DNA of 64,000 nucleotides from contig CANBNG010000013.1 in assembly GCA_947370975.1 (NCBI GenBank), forward strand, positions 1-64,000, in the 5' to 3' direction. Positions 25,605 to 34,430 of this stretch are shown here, piece by piece (position 1 is the stretch's first letter; the number at the start of each line of letters is the position of its first letter). The notes under the pieces are model-generated. The model did not search any database and was not told the origin of the DNA. It saw only the letters and a list, made by a program, of their open reading frames with translations. The position numbers were made by a program, and so were the translations under genes. Source of the stretch: Beijerinckiaceae bacterium. Its GTDB lineage: Bacteria; Pseudomonadota; Alphaproteobacteria; Rhizobiales; Beijerinckiaceae.

Positions 25605-27665
25605 ATGGACATTTGGGATGCATTAGGCCAAGGCCTTGCGCTGATCATGGAGCCGCATCGCATGATGCTGCTCTGGGGTGGCGTGCTCGCCGGACTGGCG
25701 CTGGGTATTCTGCCGGGCATCGGCGGCGTTGCCGGAACGGCACTCCTCCTCCCGTTCACCTATAATATGGACCCGGCTGCAGCCATGGCGCTGCTGCTCG
25801 GCCTTGCCGCGACGACGACCCATGGTGACCCGATTTCGGCCATCGTGCTCGGCGCGCCGGGCCATGCGGCGTCTGCCGCAACCGCGCTCGACGGCTACCC
25901 CATGACCAAGCGGGGCGAAGGCGCCCGTGCGCTTGGCGCGGCTTACATGTCGGCCCTCATGGGCGGCCTGTTCGGCGCGGTCCTCATGGCCGTTGCCCTG
26001 CCGATCGTGCGTCCTCTGATCCTCTTCATCGGTTCGCCGGAATTGCTGGCGCTCGCGGTGTTCGGCATTTCCATGGTCGCCGTGCTCTCGGGCAACACGC
26101 CCCTGCGCGGCCTGACCATGGCGTGCTTTGGCATCATGCTCGCGATGATCGGTTCTGACCCCCAGACCGGCACGCTGCGCTGGACGATGGACAGCCTTTA
26201 CCTCTGGGAAGGCCTGCCGCTCGTTCCGCTCACCCTCGGCGTCTTCGCGCTTCCCGAGCTCTGCGATCTGCTCGTCGCCCGCACCGCGGTCGTCGAACAA
26301 GGCAAGATGCAGAACAACTGGAAGGGCCTCTGGCAGGGTTCGGCGGATTGCTTCACCCATTGGTGGCTCAACCTCCGCTGCGCCTGGATCGGCTCCGTCA
26401 TCGGCGCTATCCCCGGCATTTCGGCTTCGGTCATCGACTGGATCTCCTATGCTCACGCGCTCAAGACCGAAAAGGGCGCTCGCCTGACCTTCGGCCAGGG
26501 CGACGTTCGCGGCGTTATCGCTGCCGAAAGCGCGACCTGTTCGCGTGAAGGCGGCGCTCTGATCCCGACGATCGTGTTCGGCGTGCCCGGCTCGGCCGGC
26601 ATGGCGATCCTGCTCGGCGCGTTCCTGATGCATGGCCTGGTCCCCGGACCGGAAATGCTCACGAAGCACCTCGCCATCACCTATTCGATGGTCTGGTCGA
26701 TCGCGATCGCCAACATCCTGGGTTCGGGTCTCTGCTACATCTTCTCGAGCCAGTTCGCGAAGCTTGCAGGCCTGCGCTACACCCTGATCCTGCCGCTGGT
26801 CCTCTCGCTCGTCTACATCGGCGCGTTCGAAGGCCATCGTAACTGGGGCGATCTGTTCTCGCTCCTGTTCTTCGGCATCTTCGCCTGGGGCATGAAGCAC
26901 TTCAAATGGCCGCGTCCGCCGTTGGTCCTCGGCTTCATTCTCGGCGCCATTCTCGAGCGTTACATGTTCATCTCGATCCAGCGTTACGGCGCTGACTGGA
27001 TGATGCGTCCGCTCGTCCTGGTGCTGTTTGCGATGGCGCTGATCAGCCTCGTGCGTCCGTTCATCGTGGACGTGAAGGCACATGGCGGCATCAAGGGCAT
27101 GCTCTCGGAGTTCCACGCCCCGAAGTTCAACCTGACCCACATCTTCCCGATCTTCATGCTCGGCCTCTTCGCCGTCATGATGGCGGAAGCCGTGACATGG
27201 AACTTCTCGGCGAAGATCATTCCGATGATCGTCGGTACCGGCGCTATCCTCTTCTGCTCGGTTTCGCTGCTGAACGAAGTGTTCAAGGGCGAGATCCACA
27301 AGAAGCGCGAAGAAGACATGCTCGCTCGCGGCGAAACCGCCGAGAAGATGCATATGGATATCGCCAGCACGATCGACCATATGGAAACCAAGGACATCAT
27401 CCTGCGCGGGGCCATCTTCTTCGGCTGGATGATCGGCTTCCTGGCTTCCATGGCGTTGATCGGTCTCATCCCGACCGTGCCGATCTTCATCATCACCTTC
27501 ATGCGTGTTGAGGGTCGTGAGCCCTGGCGGATCACCCTGCCGATGGCCTTCTGCGTGACGGCCCTCGTCTACGGTCTGTTCGACCAGCTGCTGACGATCC
27601 CGTGGCCGGGCTCGGTGCTTGGCGATCTCCTTCCCTGGTGGAAGGCGCATATGCCGAGCGCCTGA
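25605..27665 (+). CDS. Tripartite tricarboxylate transporter permease, TctA fused to TctB
   Basis: 686 residues, about 180 more than a usual TctA. Residues 1 to about 500 are the large permease: GILPGIGGVAGTALLLPFTY (TctA signature), the ATTTHGDPISAIVLGAPG loop, and the second repeat AIPGISASVIDWISYAHA. From about residue 505 on the sequence shows four further helices with the TctB pattern: an early FPIFMLGLFAVMMAEA, a long charged loop, and the late IPTVPIFIITFMRVEG and LFDQLLTIPWPGSVLGD. So both membrane subunits are fused in one chain. Such transporters take up carboxylates with a TctC-type binding protein; one lies alone at 41450-42478. AGGGGA precedes the ATG; a strong terminator follows. 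Confidence 0.9.
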   Translation: MDIWDALGQGLALIMEPHRMMLLWGGVLAGLALGILPGIGGVAGTALLLPFTYNMDPAAAMALLLGLAATTTHGDPISAIVLGAPGHAASAATALDGYPMTKRGEGARALGAAYMSALMGGLFGAVLMAVALPIVRPLILFIGSPELLALAVFGISMVAVLSGNTPLRGLTMACFGIMLAMIGSDPQTGTLRWTMDSLYLWEGLPLVPLTLGVFALPELCDLLVARTAVVEQGKMQNNWKGLWQGSADCFTHWWLNLRCAWIGSVIGAIPGISASVIDWISYAHALKTEKGARLTFGQGDVRGVIAAESATCSREGGALIPTIVFGVPGSAGMAILLGAFLMHGLVPGPEMLTKHLAITYSMVWSIAIANILGSGLCYIFSSQFAKLAGLRYTLILPLVLSLVYIGAFEGHRNWGDLFSLLFFGIFAWGMKHFKWPRPPLVLGFILGAILERYMFISIQRYGADWMMRPLVLVLFAMALISLVRPFIVDVKAHGGIKGMLSEFHAPKFNLTHIFPIFMLGLFAVMMAEAVTWNFSAKIIPMIVGTGAILFCSVSLLNEVFKGEIHKKREEDMLARGETAEKMHMDIASTIDHMETKDIILRGAIFFGWMIGFLASMALIGLIPTVPIFIITFMRVEGREPWRITLPMAFCVTALVYGLFDQLLTIPWPGSVLGDLLPWWKAHMPSA

Positions 27666-27694
27666 TCCCGCCGCAAGGCAGGCTCAAGACATCG

Positions 27695-27726
27695 AACCGC
27701 CGGGGCATCCCCCGGCGGTTTTTTTA
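27695..27726 (+). terminator. Rho-independent terminator after tctAB
   Basis: Eleven-base perfect stem AACCGCCGGGG / CCCCGGCGGTT with a 4-base loop followed by six T residues. Confidence 0.95.
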
Positions 27727-27758
27727 TTGCCGCGCAGGGCTCCGTCTTGTCACGCAGA

Positions 27759-27777
27759 GATGTAACAGTATAACATC
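27759..27777. promoter_or_regulatory. Zur-like operator upstream of the zinc uptake operon
   Basis: The 19-base imperfect palindrome GATGTAACAGTATAACATC has half-sites GATGT and ACATC with an inner GTAAC/TATAAC pair, like the AT-rich GTTATA-type operators bound by the zinc repressor Zur. It lies 32 bases before the start of the His-rich peptide gene and is an AT-rich island in GC-rich DNA. Zur binding is inferred from sequence likeness and from the genes that follow. Confidence 0.6.
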
Positions 27778-27808
27778 ACGCTCTGTAACCGAGAGGCCCG
27801 AGCCGACC

Positions 27809-28024
27809 TTGACCGCCCCCAGCCAGACCCGTCACCACCATGGGCACGAGCATCATGCGCATGAGCACCGTGAACATGACCATGCCATGGATGCGCCCGC
27901 GAGCCTCGCCCGCCCGGCGCAGCTGCGGGTCTCGTGGCTTCGGCACGCCGCCGCCAGCCGACTGCTCGGCGTCAGCGCGCTCGTGATCTGTCTCTGGCTC
28001 GCTGTGTTCTGGGCGCTTGCATGA
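27809..28024 (+). CDS. Histidine-rich tail-anchored peptide at the head of the zinc operon
   Basis: 71 residues if TTG 27809 is the start. Ten histidines fall between residues 9 and 25 (RHHHGHEHHAHEHREHDH), then a basic stretch (LRVSWLRHAAASR) and a single C-terminal membrane helix (residues 51-71, LLGVSALVICLWLAVFWALA). The basic residues before the helix predict that the His cluster faces the cytoplasm. The stop overlaps the ATPase start (ATGA). Function is inferred: zinc binding or buffering near the uptake system. The start is uncertain because the ribosome site is weak and the frame is open upstream; the overlap and the composition make a real gene likely. Confidence 0.6.
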   Translation: MTAPSQTRHHHGHEHHAHEHREHDHAMDAPASLARPAQLRVSWLRHAAASRLLGVSALVICLWLAVFWALA

Positions 28025-28809
28025 GCACGCCGACCTCCCTGCGCGCGGGCGCAAAAATCGAGCTTGCCGACCTGACGCTTGGCTACGATCGCCATCCGGC
28101 GGTCCACCACCTGAGCGCGACCATCGAGCCGGGAAGCCTGGTCGCCATTGTCGGGCCCAACGGGGCAGGCAAATCGACCCTCCTCAAGGGCATTGCCGGC
28201 GCGTTGCGCCCGCTCAATGGCTCTGTCTCGATTCGCAGCGGCGCAATGGCGGTCGCGCCGCACCGCGCCATTGCCTATCTGCCGCAATTGGCCGCGCTCG
28301 ATCGCTCGTTCCCGATCTGCGTCTTCGATCTGGTCGCCAGCGGCCTGTGGCGGCGCACCGGCCTGTTCGGAGGGCTGAGCCCGGCTGATTACGCCTCGGT
28401 CGAGCAGGCGCTGGCATCTGTCGGCCTCACCGGCTTTGAGCGCCGCACCATCGACGCACTTTCGGGCGGGCAACTGCAGCGAGCGCTTTTCGCCCGCCTC
28501 CTCTTGCAGGATGCCGATGTCATCCTGCTCGACGAGCCGCTGACTGCCATCGATACGCGCACAGCCGCCGACCTGATGGATATGGTGACGCGCTGGCATG
28601 CCGAGAAGCGCACGGTAATTGCCGTGCTGCATGACATGGCGCTGGTGCGCGAAATTTTCCCGCAGACCCTGATGCTGGCGCGCGAACTGGTCGCCTTCGG
28701 CAAAACCGATGATGTGCTGACGCAAGACAATCATCTTGCAGCACGGCGCATGATCGAAGCCTTTGATGAGCACGCGCCCATCTGCGCGCATGACGAGAAG
28801 GTGGCGTGA
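28021..28809 (+). CDS. znuC: Zinc/metal ABC transporter ATP-binding protein
   Basis: 262 residues. Walker A GPNGAGKST at 45-53, Q-loop LPQLAALDRSFP near 87-98, signature LSGGQ at 147-151, Walker B VILLDEPL at 167-174, switch His in AVLHDMALV. It belongs to the metal (zinc/manganese) import ATPase group. The start overlaps the His-rich peptide gene and the stop overlaps the permease start (TGATG), a tight operon behind a Zur-like site, which points to zinc. Confidence 0.92.
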   Translation: MSTPTSLRAGAKIELADLTLGYDRHPAVHHLSATIEPGSLVAIVGPNGAGKSTLLKGIAGALRPLNGSVSIRSGAMAVAPHRAIAYLPQLAALDRSFPICVFDLVASGLWRRTGLFGGLSPADYASVEQALASVGLTGFERRTIDALSGGQLQRALFARLLLQDADVILLDEPLTAIDTRTAADLMDMVTRWHAEKRTVIAVLHDMALVREIFPQTLMLARELVAFGKTDDVLTQDNHLAARRMIEAFDEHAPICAHDEKVA

Positions 28810-29681
28810 TGACCTTGTATGACGCGCTCATCGGCCCCTTTGTCGAATTCGAATTCATGCGCCGCGCGCTGGTCGGCTCACTTGCGCTTGCGCTTGGCGC
28901 CGGGCCCGTCGGTGTGTTTTTGATGCTGCGCCGCATGAGCCTGTTTGGCGATGCCATGGCCCATGCCATCCTGCCGGGCGCAGCGCTCGGCTATCTTGTC
29001 GCCGGCCTCTCCCTCACCGCCATGACCATCGGCGGATTGATCGCGGGCTTTGCCGTCGTCATTCTCGCGGGGCTTGTGACACGCAACACCGTATTGAAAG
29101 AAGATGCCTCTCTTGCAGCCTTCTATCTCATTTCGCTCGCGCTGGGCGTGACCATCGTCTCCCTGAAGGGCTCGAATGTCGACCTGCTTCACGTGTTGTT
29201 CGGATCGGTGCTCGCGCTCGACAATGCGGCCTTGATCCTGCTCGCGACCATGGCGTCGGTGACCCTTTTCGTGCTGGCCCTGATCTACCGTCCGCTGGTC
29301 ATGGAATGTGTCGACCCAAGTTTCCTGCAATCGGTCAGTCGCGCGGGCGGCCCTGTGCATCTCGCGTTTCTTGCGCTTGTCGTGATGACGCTTGTCGGCG
29401 GATTCAACGCGCTCGGCACGCTGCTGTCGGTGGGCATCATGATGCTGCCGGCTGTTGCCGCGCGGTTCTGGGCGGTGGAGCTGACAGGCCTCATTTGCGC
29501 TGCAACGCTGATCGGACTCCTCTCCAGCGTGACCGGGCTGATCGTCTCCTATCATCTCGGCCTGCCGTCGGGTCCGGCAATCATCCTTGCTGCAGGACTT
29601 GGCTGCGTCATCTCGCTCGCCTTTGGCCCGCGCGGCGGGCTTGTGCTGCGCCTGCTGCCGCGCCGCCATCTGGAGGCGTGA
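28809..29681 (+). CDS. znuB: Zinc/metal ABC transporter permease
   Basis: 290 residues with about eight to nine membrane helices of the ABC-3 family. Typical motifs: LGAGPVGVFLMLRRMSLFGD then AMAHAILPGAALGY, the loop LGVTIVSLKGSNVDLLHVLFG, and LLSVGIMMLPAVAARFW. It forms the channel dimer for zinc crossing the inner membrane. ATG 28809 overlaps the ATPase stop by one base; GTG one codon earlier is also possible. The binding-protein gene follows after 4 bases. Confidence 0.92.
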   Translation: MTLYDALIGPFVEFEFMRRALVGSLALALGAGPVGVFLMLRRMSLFGDAMAHAILPGAALGYLVAGLSLTAMTIGGLIAGFAVVILAGLVTRNTVLKEDASLAAFYLISLALGVTIVSLKGSNVDLLHVLFGSVLALDNAALILLATMASVTLFVLALIYRPLVMECVDPSFLQSVSRAGGPVHLAFLALVVMTLVGGFNALGTLLSVGIMMLPAVAARFWAVELTGLICAATLIGLLSSVTGLIVSYHLGLPSGPAIILAAGLGCVISLAFGPRGGLVLRLLPRRHLEA

Positions 29682-29685
29682 GAAC

Positions 29686-30588
29686 ATGCTGTGCCGCAGG
29701 GTTTTTTCGCTTCTCTGCCTTGCCGCAATCGCGCTGGCAGCGGTCCCGTCGCGTGCGGATGGACGGCTTGAAGTTGTCGCCAGCATGTCGATCCTCGGCG
29801 ATCTGGTGCGTCAGGTCGGCGGCGAGCGCATCGCCCTCACCATTCTTGTGGGCCCAGGCGAAGATGCCCATGTCTATCAACCCTCCCCGGCCGATGCGCG
29901 GCGCGTGGCGCAGGCAAAACTGCTCTTCGTCAACGGGCTCGGACTTGAGGGCTGGCTTCCGCGCCTTGTGCAGGCGTCGGGCAGCACGGCGCAGATCGTC
30001 ATTCTGTCAAAGGGCGTTCAGGCGATACGAGAGGAGGCTGGAGGCCACGCGCAGGAACTCGATCCTCACGCCTGGCAGAATGTCGCCAATGCAAAGATCT
30101 ACGCCGCCAATATCCGCGATGCGCTCAGCGCCGCCGATCCTGACGGAAAGGCCTGGTATGCAGGCAGAACCGAAAACTATCTCGCAGCGCTCGATCGTCT
30201 CGATGCCGACATTATCGAGGCCATTGCAACCATCCCGCAGGCACGCCGCCGCATCATCACCACGCACGATGCCTTCGGCTATTTCGCCAAGGCCTATGGC
30301 CTGACCTTTATCGCGCCCCAAGGCGTTTCGACGGAATCGGAAGCCTCCGCGCGCGATGTTGCGCGCATCATCCGCCAGATCAGAGCCGAGAAAATTCCTG
30401 CTGTATTTCTTGAAAATATTTCCGACCCGCGTCTGATGAACCAGATCGCCAAGGAGACCGGTGCGACATTGGGCGCTAAAATCTATTCGGATTCCCTCTC
30501 GAGCGCGGAAGGCCCGGCTGCAACCTATCTCGAGATGATGCAGCATAATCTGCGCGCGTTTACAGGCGCGCTCGTCAGCGCTCGATGA
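29686..30588 (+). CDS. znuA: Zinc ABC transporter periplasmic binding protein (ZnuA/AztC-like)
   Basis: 300 residues, GGAGG 10 bases before ATG 29686, signal peptide to about residue 24. Cluster A-I metal-binding ligands are visible: H62 (EDAHVYQPSP), H128 (LDPHAWQN), H194 (THDAFGYF) and D269 (YSDSLS). A His, not Glu, at the third site favours zinc over manganese. The His/Asp-rich loop found between the first two ligands in many ZnuA proteins is almost absent here (only EEAGGHAQE), whereas a separate His-rich peptide is coded at the head of the operon. The 3' end overlaps the convergent small gene by 14 bases. Confidence 0.92.
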   Translation: MLCRRVFSLLCLAAIALAAVPSRADGRLEVVASMSILGDLVRQVGGERIALTILVGPGEDAHVYQPSPADARRVAQAKLLFVNGLGLEGWLPRLVQASGSTAQIVILSKGVQAIREEAGGHAQELDPHAWQNVANAKIYAANIRDALSAADPDGKAWYAGRTENYLAALDRLDADIIEAIATIPQARRRIITTHDAFGYFAKAYGLTFIAPQGVSTESEASARDVARIIRQIRAEKIPAVFLENISDPRLMNQIAKETGATLGAKIYSDSLSSAEGPAATYLEMMQHNLRAFTGALVSAR

Positions 30589-30844
30589 TGAGCTCGAACA
30601 TGTCGGGCGAGAAACAGGGCTCTTCCGCACCGACATGGTCGTGCAGGAATGTCTGGTTCTGCAATTCGAGAAAGCGCAGGCCATCGCCATGGGCGGGCGT
30701 CGTGACAATGTCGCGCACCGTGTAGATGCGCCCCTTCACCGGCAGGCTCAACTCGTCCATGGCATAGGGCAGATCCGTGTCGAGCCGCTCTACCGTGTGC
30801 AGGCACCGCACCTTGTCGCCCTTGATGAACCTGAGCTTCGCCAT
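30575..30844 (-). CDS. Small hypothetical protein (SH3-like fold suspected)
   Basis: 89 residues starting MAKLRFIKGDKVRCLHTVER, with GRIYTVRDIV and a final SPDMFELIIER. The K-G-D-x-V-x-C start and R-x-Y-x-V pattern resemble short SH3-like barrel proteins; no named family is assigned. It is convergent with the zinc binding-protein gene and overlaps its last 14 bases. Confidence 0.65.
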   Translation of the reverse strand: MAKLRFIKGDKVRCLHTVERLDTDLPYAMDELSLPVKGRIYTVRDIVTTPAHGDGLRFLELQNQTFLHDHVGAEEPCFSPDMFELIIER

Positions 30845-30969
30845 CTGCCTCGTCCGCGCGAATCGTCAGACATAAAAGGCACATCGTGCAGAGAAATGGT
30901 CAAGCTGCCGGAATATGGCCGCACTGGGCCCCTAAGCCCTGTCCTGTCGCGGTGACAGGAGCGTGCCCA

Positions 30970-32067
30970 TTGCAGAAAACAGCCAAGGATCTTCTCACGA
31001 CGCCACACGCGCACAAGCCGAAGGGCAACGGAGCATTTGCCGGCTTTGCCATTCGCTCTCTGCTGGTGAGCGGTTTGATGGCGTCCGGCTCCATGGCCGC
31101 GCTCTCCTCCTTCAGCGGGCCGCGCGGCGAGCCGAACAGAATCCTGCGCGCATCTCTTGCGCCGCCTCTGCTCACCCTTTCCAACGCGCCCGAGCCGACA
31201 AGCGTTGCGGCCACGCCGGAGCTGTCGGAGGCCGAAATTGCGCGCAAGGCGGCCGATGCCAAGATGGAACTGGCTGCAGCAAGCCTCATCACCGAGGCGG
31301 TGAGTGAGGCGACGCACAAGGCTGGCGCGGGCGCCCGTCCCGATTATGGCTTCGCACGCCTGTTCAGCAGCCTCATCATTGCCAAGCCCGATGAACTCAG
31401 CCTGTCATCCGACCTGCTGAAATTTGGCCCCGTGCGCATTCGCCAGGATCTTGTCGCGACCATCCTGCGCGCTGCCAAGGAGACGGGGGCCGATCCTGTT
31501 CTGCTGATGGCCATTGCCGACAAGGAATCGAGCTTCGTGCCCGGCATCAATGCCTCGACCTCATCGGCTGTCGGCCTGTTTCAATTTGTCGAAGGCACCT
31601 GGTTCAAGGTGGTGCGCGACTTTGGCTCGAGCCACGGCCTTGTGCGCGAAGCCTCACTTCTGCAGGGCAACGACGAGTTGAGCGCGCGCGAACGGCTGCG
31701 CATTCTCGACATGCGCAAGAATCCTTATCTTGCGGCGCTGATGGCCGCTGAAATGCTCAAGCATGATGCCGCCGATATTGGCGGAAAACTCGGTCGCGAC
31801 CTGAGCAATGAGGAAATTTATCTCGCCCATTTCCTGGGGCCGGGCGATGCGTTCAAATTTCTCGCCAAGGTCGATTCACAGCCCAAGGCCGTTGCGGCAA
31901 AACTTCTGCCCAAGCCCGCGCGCGCCAACAAGCCGATCTTCTATGCCCGCAGCAAGAGCCTCTCGGTGGCTGAAGTTCATCGCAAGATCGAACAGGCGAT
32001 GGGCCTGCGTCTCGACCGCTACCGCAATGTGACGGATTCCGTGCCGACAGCGACTGCCTATCGCTGA
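30970..32067 (+). CDS. Lytic transglycosylase-like (SLT-domain) exported protein
   Basis: 365 residues from TTG 30970, chosen for the AGGAG 8 bases upstream; the frame is open to ATG 30886. After a basic N-terminus comes a hydrophobic stretch (FAIRSLLVSGLMASGSMAAL) acting as signal or anchor, a Pro/Ala/Glu linker, then an SLT-fold region with MAIADKESSFVPGINASTSSAVGLFQFVEGTWF. The Glu of KESSF is in the catalytic position of lytic transglycosylases that cleave peptidoglycan glycan strands. The C-terminal part (FLGPGDAFKFLAKVDS) matches proteins of this type in Hyphomicrobiales. Its end overlaps the next convergent gene by 10 bases. Confidence 0.8.
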   Translation: MQKTAKDLLTTPHAHKPKGNGAFAGFAIRSLLVSGLMASGSMAALSSFSGPRGEPNRILRASLAPPLLTLSNAPEPTSVAATPELSEAEIARKAADAKMELAAASLITEAVSEATHKAGAGARPDYGFARLFSSLIIAKPDELSLSSDLLKFGPVRIRQDLVATILRAAKETGADPVLLMAIADKESSFVPGINASTSSAVGLFQFVEGTWFKVVRDFGSSHGLVREASLLQGNDELSARERLRILDMRKNPYLAALMAAEMLKHDAADIGGKLGRDLSNEEIYLAHFLGPGDAFKFLAKVDSQPKAVAAKLLPKPARANKPIFYARSKSLSVAEVHRKIEQAMGLRLDRYRNVTDSVPTATAYR

Positions 32068-32504
32068 ACATCGTCGGGCATCTTAAAGAGCGGAATCACA
32101 CGGACCTTTCGTTCCCCCGGCGGCTGGTCGGGCGCAACGGAGATGGGCTGTGTCGGCAAAGATGATTGCGGCGCTGCGCGTTTCGTCGACACGCCCCGCG
32201 CCGCTTCGACATTTTTGGTCGACAGTGCGGCCGAGCGCTTCTTCTGGACCACACGCTGCGTGCGCACGCGCTCGATATCGCGGATGATGGGCGTGGGATC
32301 GATACTCAGGCGCACCGGCCCATCGCGTTCAGCCGAACGATCATATTCATAGACCAGCTGCATGGCGCCAGGTGGCGAGACGCGCCGCAGCGGCAGGCCT
32401 TCGCCGGGCTCAGGATAGATTGCTTGCGCCTGCACGCCGCCGAGCCCAAGCAACAATTGAAACCCCAGCGCCCCTGCTCCCATCCGCAACATGATACGCT
32501 CCAA
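32058..32504 (-). CDS. Exported hypothetical protein
   Basis: 148 residues; signal peptide to about residue 27 (GGVQAQA). The mature part has a short ordered region (PGAMQLVYEYDRSAERDGPV, then LSIDPTPIIRDIERVRTQRVVQKKRS) and a disordered Ser/Pro/Lys-rich remainder ending PLFKMPDDVQR. No family recognised. ATG 32504 and ATG 32492 are both possible. Convergent overlap of 10 bases with the transglycosylase-like gene. Confidence 0.65.
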   Translation of the reverse strand: MERIMLRMGAGALGFQLLLGLGGVQAQAIYPEPGEGLPLRRVSPPGAMQLVYEYDRSAERDGPVRLSIDPTPIIRDIERVRTQRVVQKKRSAALSTKNVEAARGVSTKRAAPQSSLPTQPISVAPDQPPGERKVRVIPLFKMPDDVQR

Positions 32505-32651
32505 CCCGATCTGCCCTGTGCCTCACTCCAAAACGCAGCAATGGCCTCTTGGTTGCCAAGCTAGGAAGCACAAACGCAGCTGGCTGGACGGATGGCAGCG
32601 GCAAATCTATCCTCCGCCCCATCGAACCCAAGAGCCGGAAAGCGCCACCCG

Positions 32652-33620
32652 ATGAAGCTTGTCTGCTACGATCCACATGCGCGCCGCTCCGATCTCGCAG
32701 AGGCGGTGGCTCCCTTTCCGCAGGTCGTATTCGAGCGTCCCTCGACGCTTGATGAATTGGCGGCAAGCCTTGCGGGCGCGCAGGCGCTCGTCACCAGCAA
32801 TCGCGCCTATGAGGCCGCGGCCGCAGCGGTCATTCGCGAGAAGGGAACAGAGCTGCGCTGGATCCAGTTCACGACCTCGGGGCTCGACAAGGCGATTGGT
32901 CTTGGCCTGCCGCCTGGCGTTGTCGTCACCAATGCAGCAGGTTTGCGCGCCTTCAGCGTGGCCGAACATGCCCTGTTCCTGATGCTCTCGCTCGTGCGGC
33001 AGGCGCGCTTTGCCGAGCAGGGCCAGCGCGACAATCACTGGGTGCGCGACGCCATTACTCCGCGCATGGATAATCTCGCCGGCAAGCACCTGCTCATCAT
33101 CGGGGCCGGCGCCATCGGGCAGGAGATTGCGCGCAAGGCCAAAGCCTTCGACATGCAGGTGACGGGACTGAGCCGCTCCAGCGCCAGCCTCGCCAATTTC
33201 GATGCGATCCGCCCGCGCGCGGAGATTGGCGCCTGCATCGCCAGCGCCGACATTGTTGTCATGGCGGCAAGCTATGAAGCGCAGACGCATCAGATGCTGA
33301 GCCGCCCGCTGATCGGGGCCATGAAGCCCACGGCCTTTTTCATCAATATCGGACGCGGCGGCCTTGTCGATGAGGACGCGCTCGTCGAGGCGCTGCAAAA
33401 GGGGAGCATTGCGGGGGCGGGGCTCGATGTCACGCACACCGAGCCTTTGCCCAAGAGCCATGCGCTTTATGAGCTGCCCAATGTCATTCTCACGCCCCAT
33501 GTTGCGGGCGCAGGCTCCAGCGGCACGGGGGCGGGCATGGGTCGCATTCTGGCAGATAATCTGCGGCTCTGGCTCAAAGGCGAACCCTTGCAGAAAATCG
33601 TGATCGAGCGCACGCCATGA
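32652..33620 (+). CDS. D-2-hydroxyacid dehydrogenase
   Basis: 322 residues from ATG 32652. The NAD-binding motif is IIGAGAIGQEIARKAKAF; catalytic residues expected for the family are seen in NIGRGGLVDEDALVEAL (Arg), LDVTHTEPLPKSH (Glu) and LTPHVAGAGS (His). Known relatives reduce 2-keto acids or glyoxylate/hydroxypyruvate; the exact substrate is open. The stop overlaps the next gene's ATG (ATGA), linking it with the LOG-type protein. Confidence 0.9.
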   Translation: MKLVCYDPHARRSDLAEAVAPFPQVVFERPSTLDELAASLAGAQALVTSNRAYEAAAAAVIREKGTELRWIQFTTSGLDKAIGLGLPPGVVVTNAAGLRAFSVAEHALFLMLSLVRQARFAEQGQRDNHWVRDAITPRMDNLAGKHLLIIGAGAIGQEIARKAKAFDMQVTGLSRSSASLANFDAIRPRAEIGACIASADIVVMAASYEAQTHQMLSRPLIGAMKPTAFFINIGRGGLVDEDALVEALQKGSIAGAGLDVTHTEPLPKSHALYELPNVILTPHVAGAGSSGTGAGMGRILADNLRLWLKGEPLQKIVIERTP

Positions 33621-34408
33621 GCACTGACAAGCCTTGTCCAGACAAGCCTTCGCCCGACAAGCAGATTGCCTCACCCTCCTATCGCCTTGCCGCGCTCGAT
33701 CAGGATTTCCTGCTCTCGGATTCCCAACGCGGCCTGCGTTTTCTGCTCGAATATGAAAAGGCCGAGGAAGCGCTCCGCGCCTGGGGCGTGCGCTCCACGG
33801 TCGTGGTGTTTGGCAGCGCGCGCGTGCACGAGAATGGCGATGAGCAACATGCGCGCTGGTACAATCAGGCGCGCGCCTTCGCCAAGCTCTGCTCGCTGGA
33901 GGGCGGCGCGCTCGATCGCAATGGCGGACAGCGCGACAATGTCATCGCGACAGGGGGCGGCCCGGGCATTATGGAGGCGGCCAATCGCGGCGCGCAGGAT
34001 GCCGGCGCGCCCAGCATCGGCTTCAACATCACGCTGCCACACGAACAATTGCCTAACGCCTATTCGACGCCCGACCTCACCTTCCGCTTCCATTATTTCG
34101 CGATGCGCAAAATGCATCTGGCGATGCGCGCCAAGGCGCTCGTCGTCTTTCCGGGCGGCTTTGGCACATTCGACGAGCTGTTCGAGATTCTCACTCTTCG
34201 CCAGACCGGCAAGGCGCCGGAGCTGCCGGTTGTCTTGTTCGATGAAAAATACTGGCGCGCCTGTATCAATTTCGATGCACTGGCGCAGGCCGGCATGATC
34301 GACAAGAACGACCTGCATCTCTTCAGCTTCGCAGAAAGCGCCGAGGCCGCCTGGGCGCACTTGCTGGCGCGCGGCATCACACGGCACAATGAGCCCAAGA
34401 TCACTTGA
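33617..34408 (+). CDS. LOG-family nucleotide phosphoribohydrolase (TIGR00730-like)
   Basis: 263 residues. The Rossmann-like fold shows VVVFGSARVHENG, the TGGGPGIMEAANRGAQDAG loop and the diagnostic PGGFGTFDELFEILTLRQTG motif of lysine decarboxylase-like/LOG proteins. LOG enzymes cleave ribose-5-phosphate from adenosine or cytokinin nucleotides; many bacterial members act on AMP or similar nucleotides. An N-terminal extension of about 50 residues with repeated KP-S/CPDKP phrases precedes the domain. ATGA overlap with the dehydrogenase gene. Confidence 0.88.
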   Translation: MSTDKPCPDKPSPDKQIASPSYRLAALDQDFLLSDSQRGLRFLLEYEKAEEALRAWGVRSTVVVFGSARVHENGDEQHARWYNQARAFAKLCSLEGGALDRNGGQRDNVIATGGGPGIMEAANRGAQDAGAPSIGFNITLPHEQLPNAYSTPDLTFRFHYFAMRKMHLAMRAKALVVFPGGFGTFDELFEILTLRQTGKAPELPVVLFDEKYWRACINFDALAQAGMIDKNDLHLFSFAESAEAAWAHLLARGITRHNEPKIT

Positions 34409-34430
34409 GAGCGGGGCTCCAGAGACAAGC

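Noticed and set aside
25623..27650. 675-codon open frame opposite the tctAB fusion
   Set aside because: Highly charged His/Glu/Arg translation, typical of the complement of a membrane protein gene.
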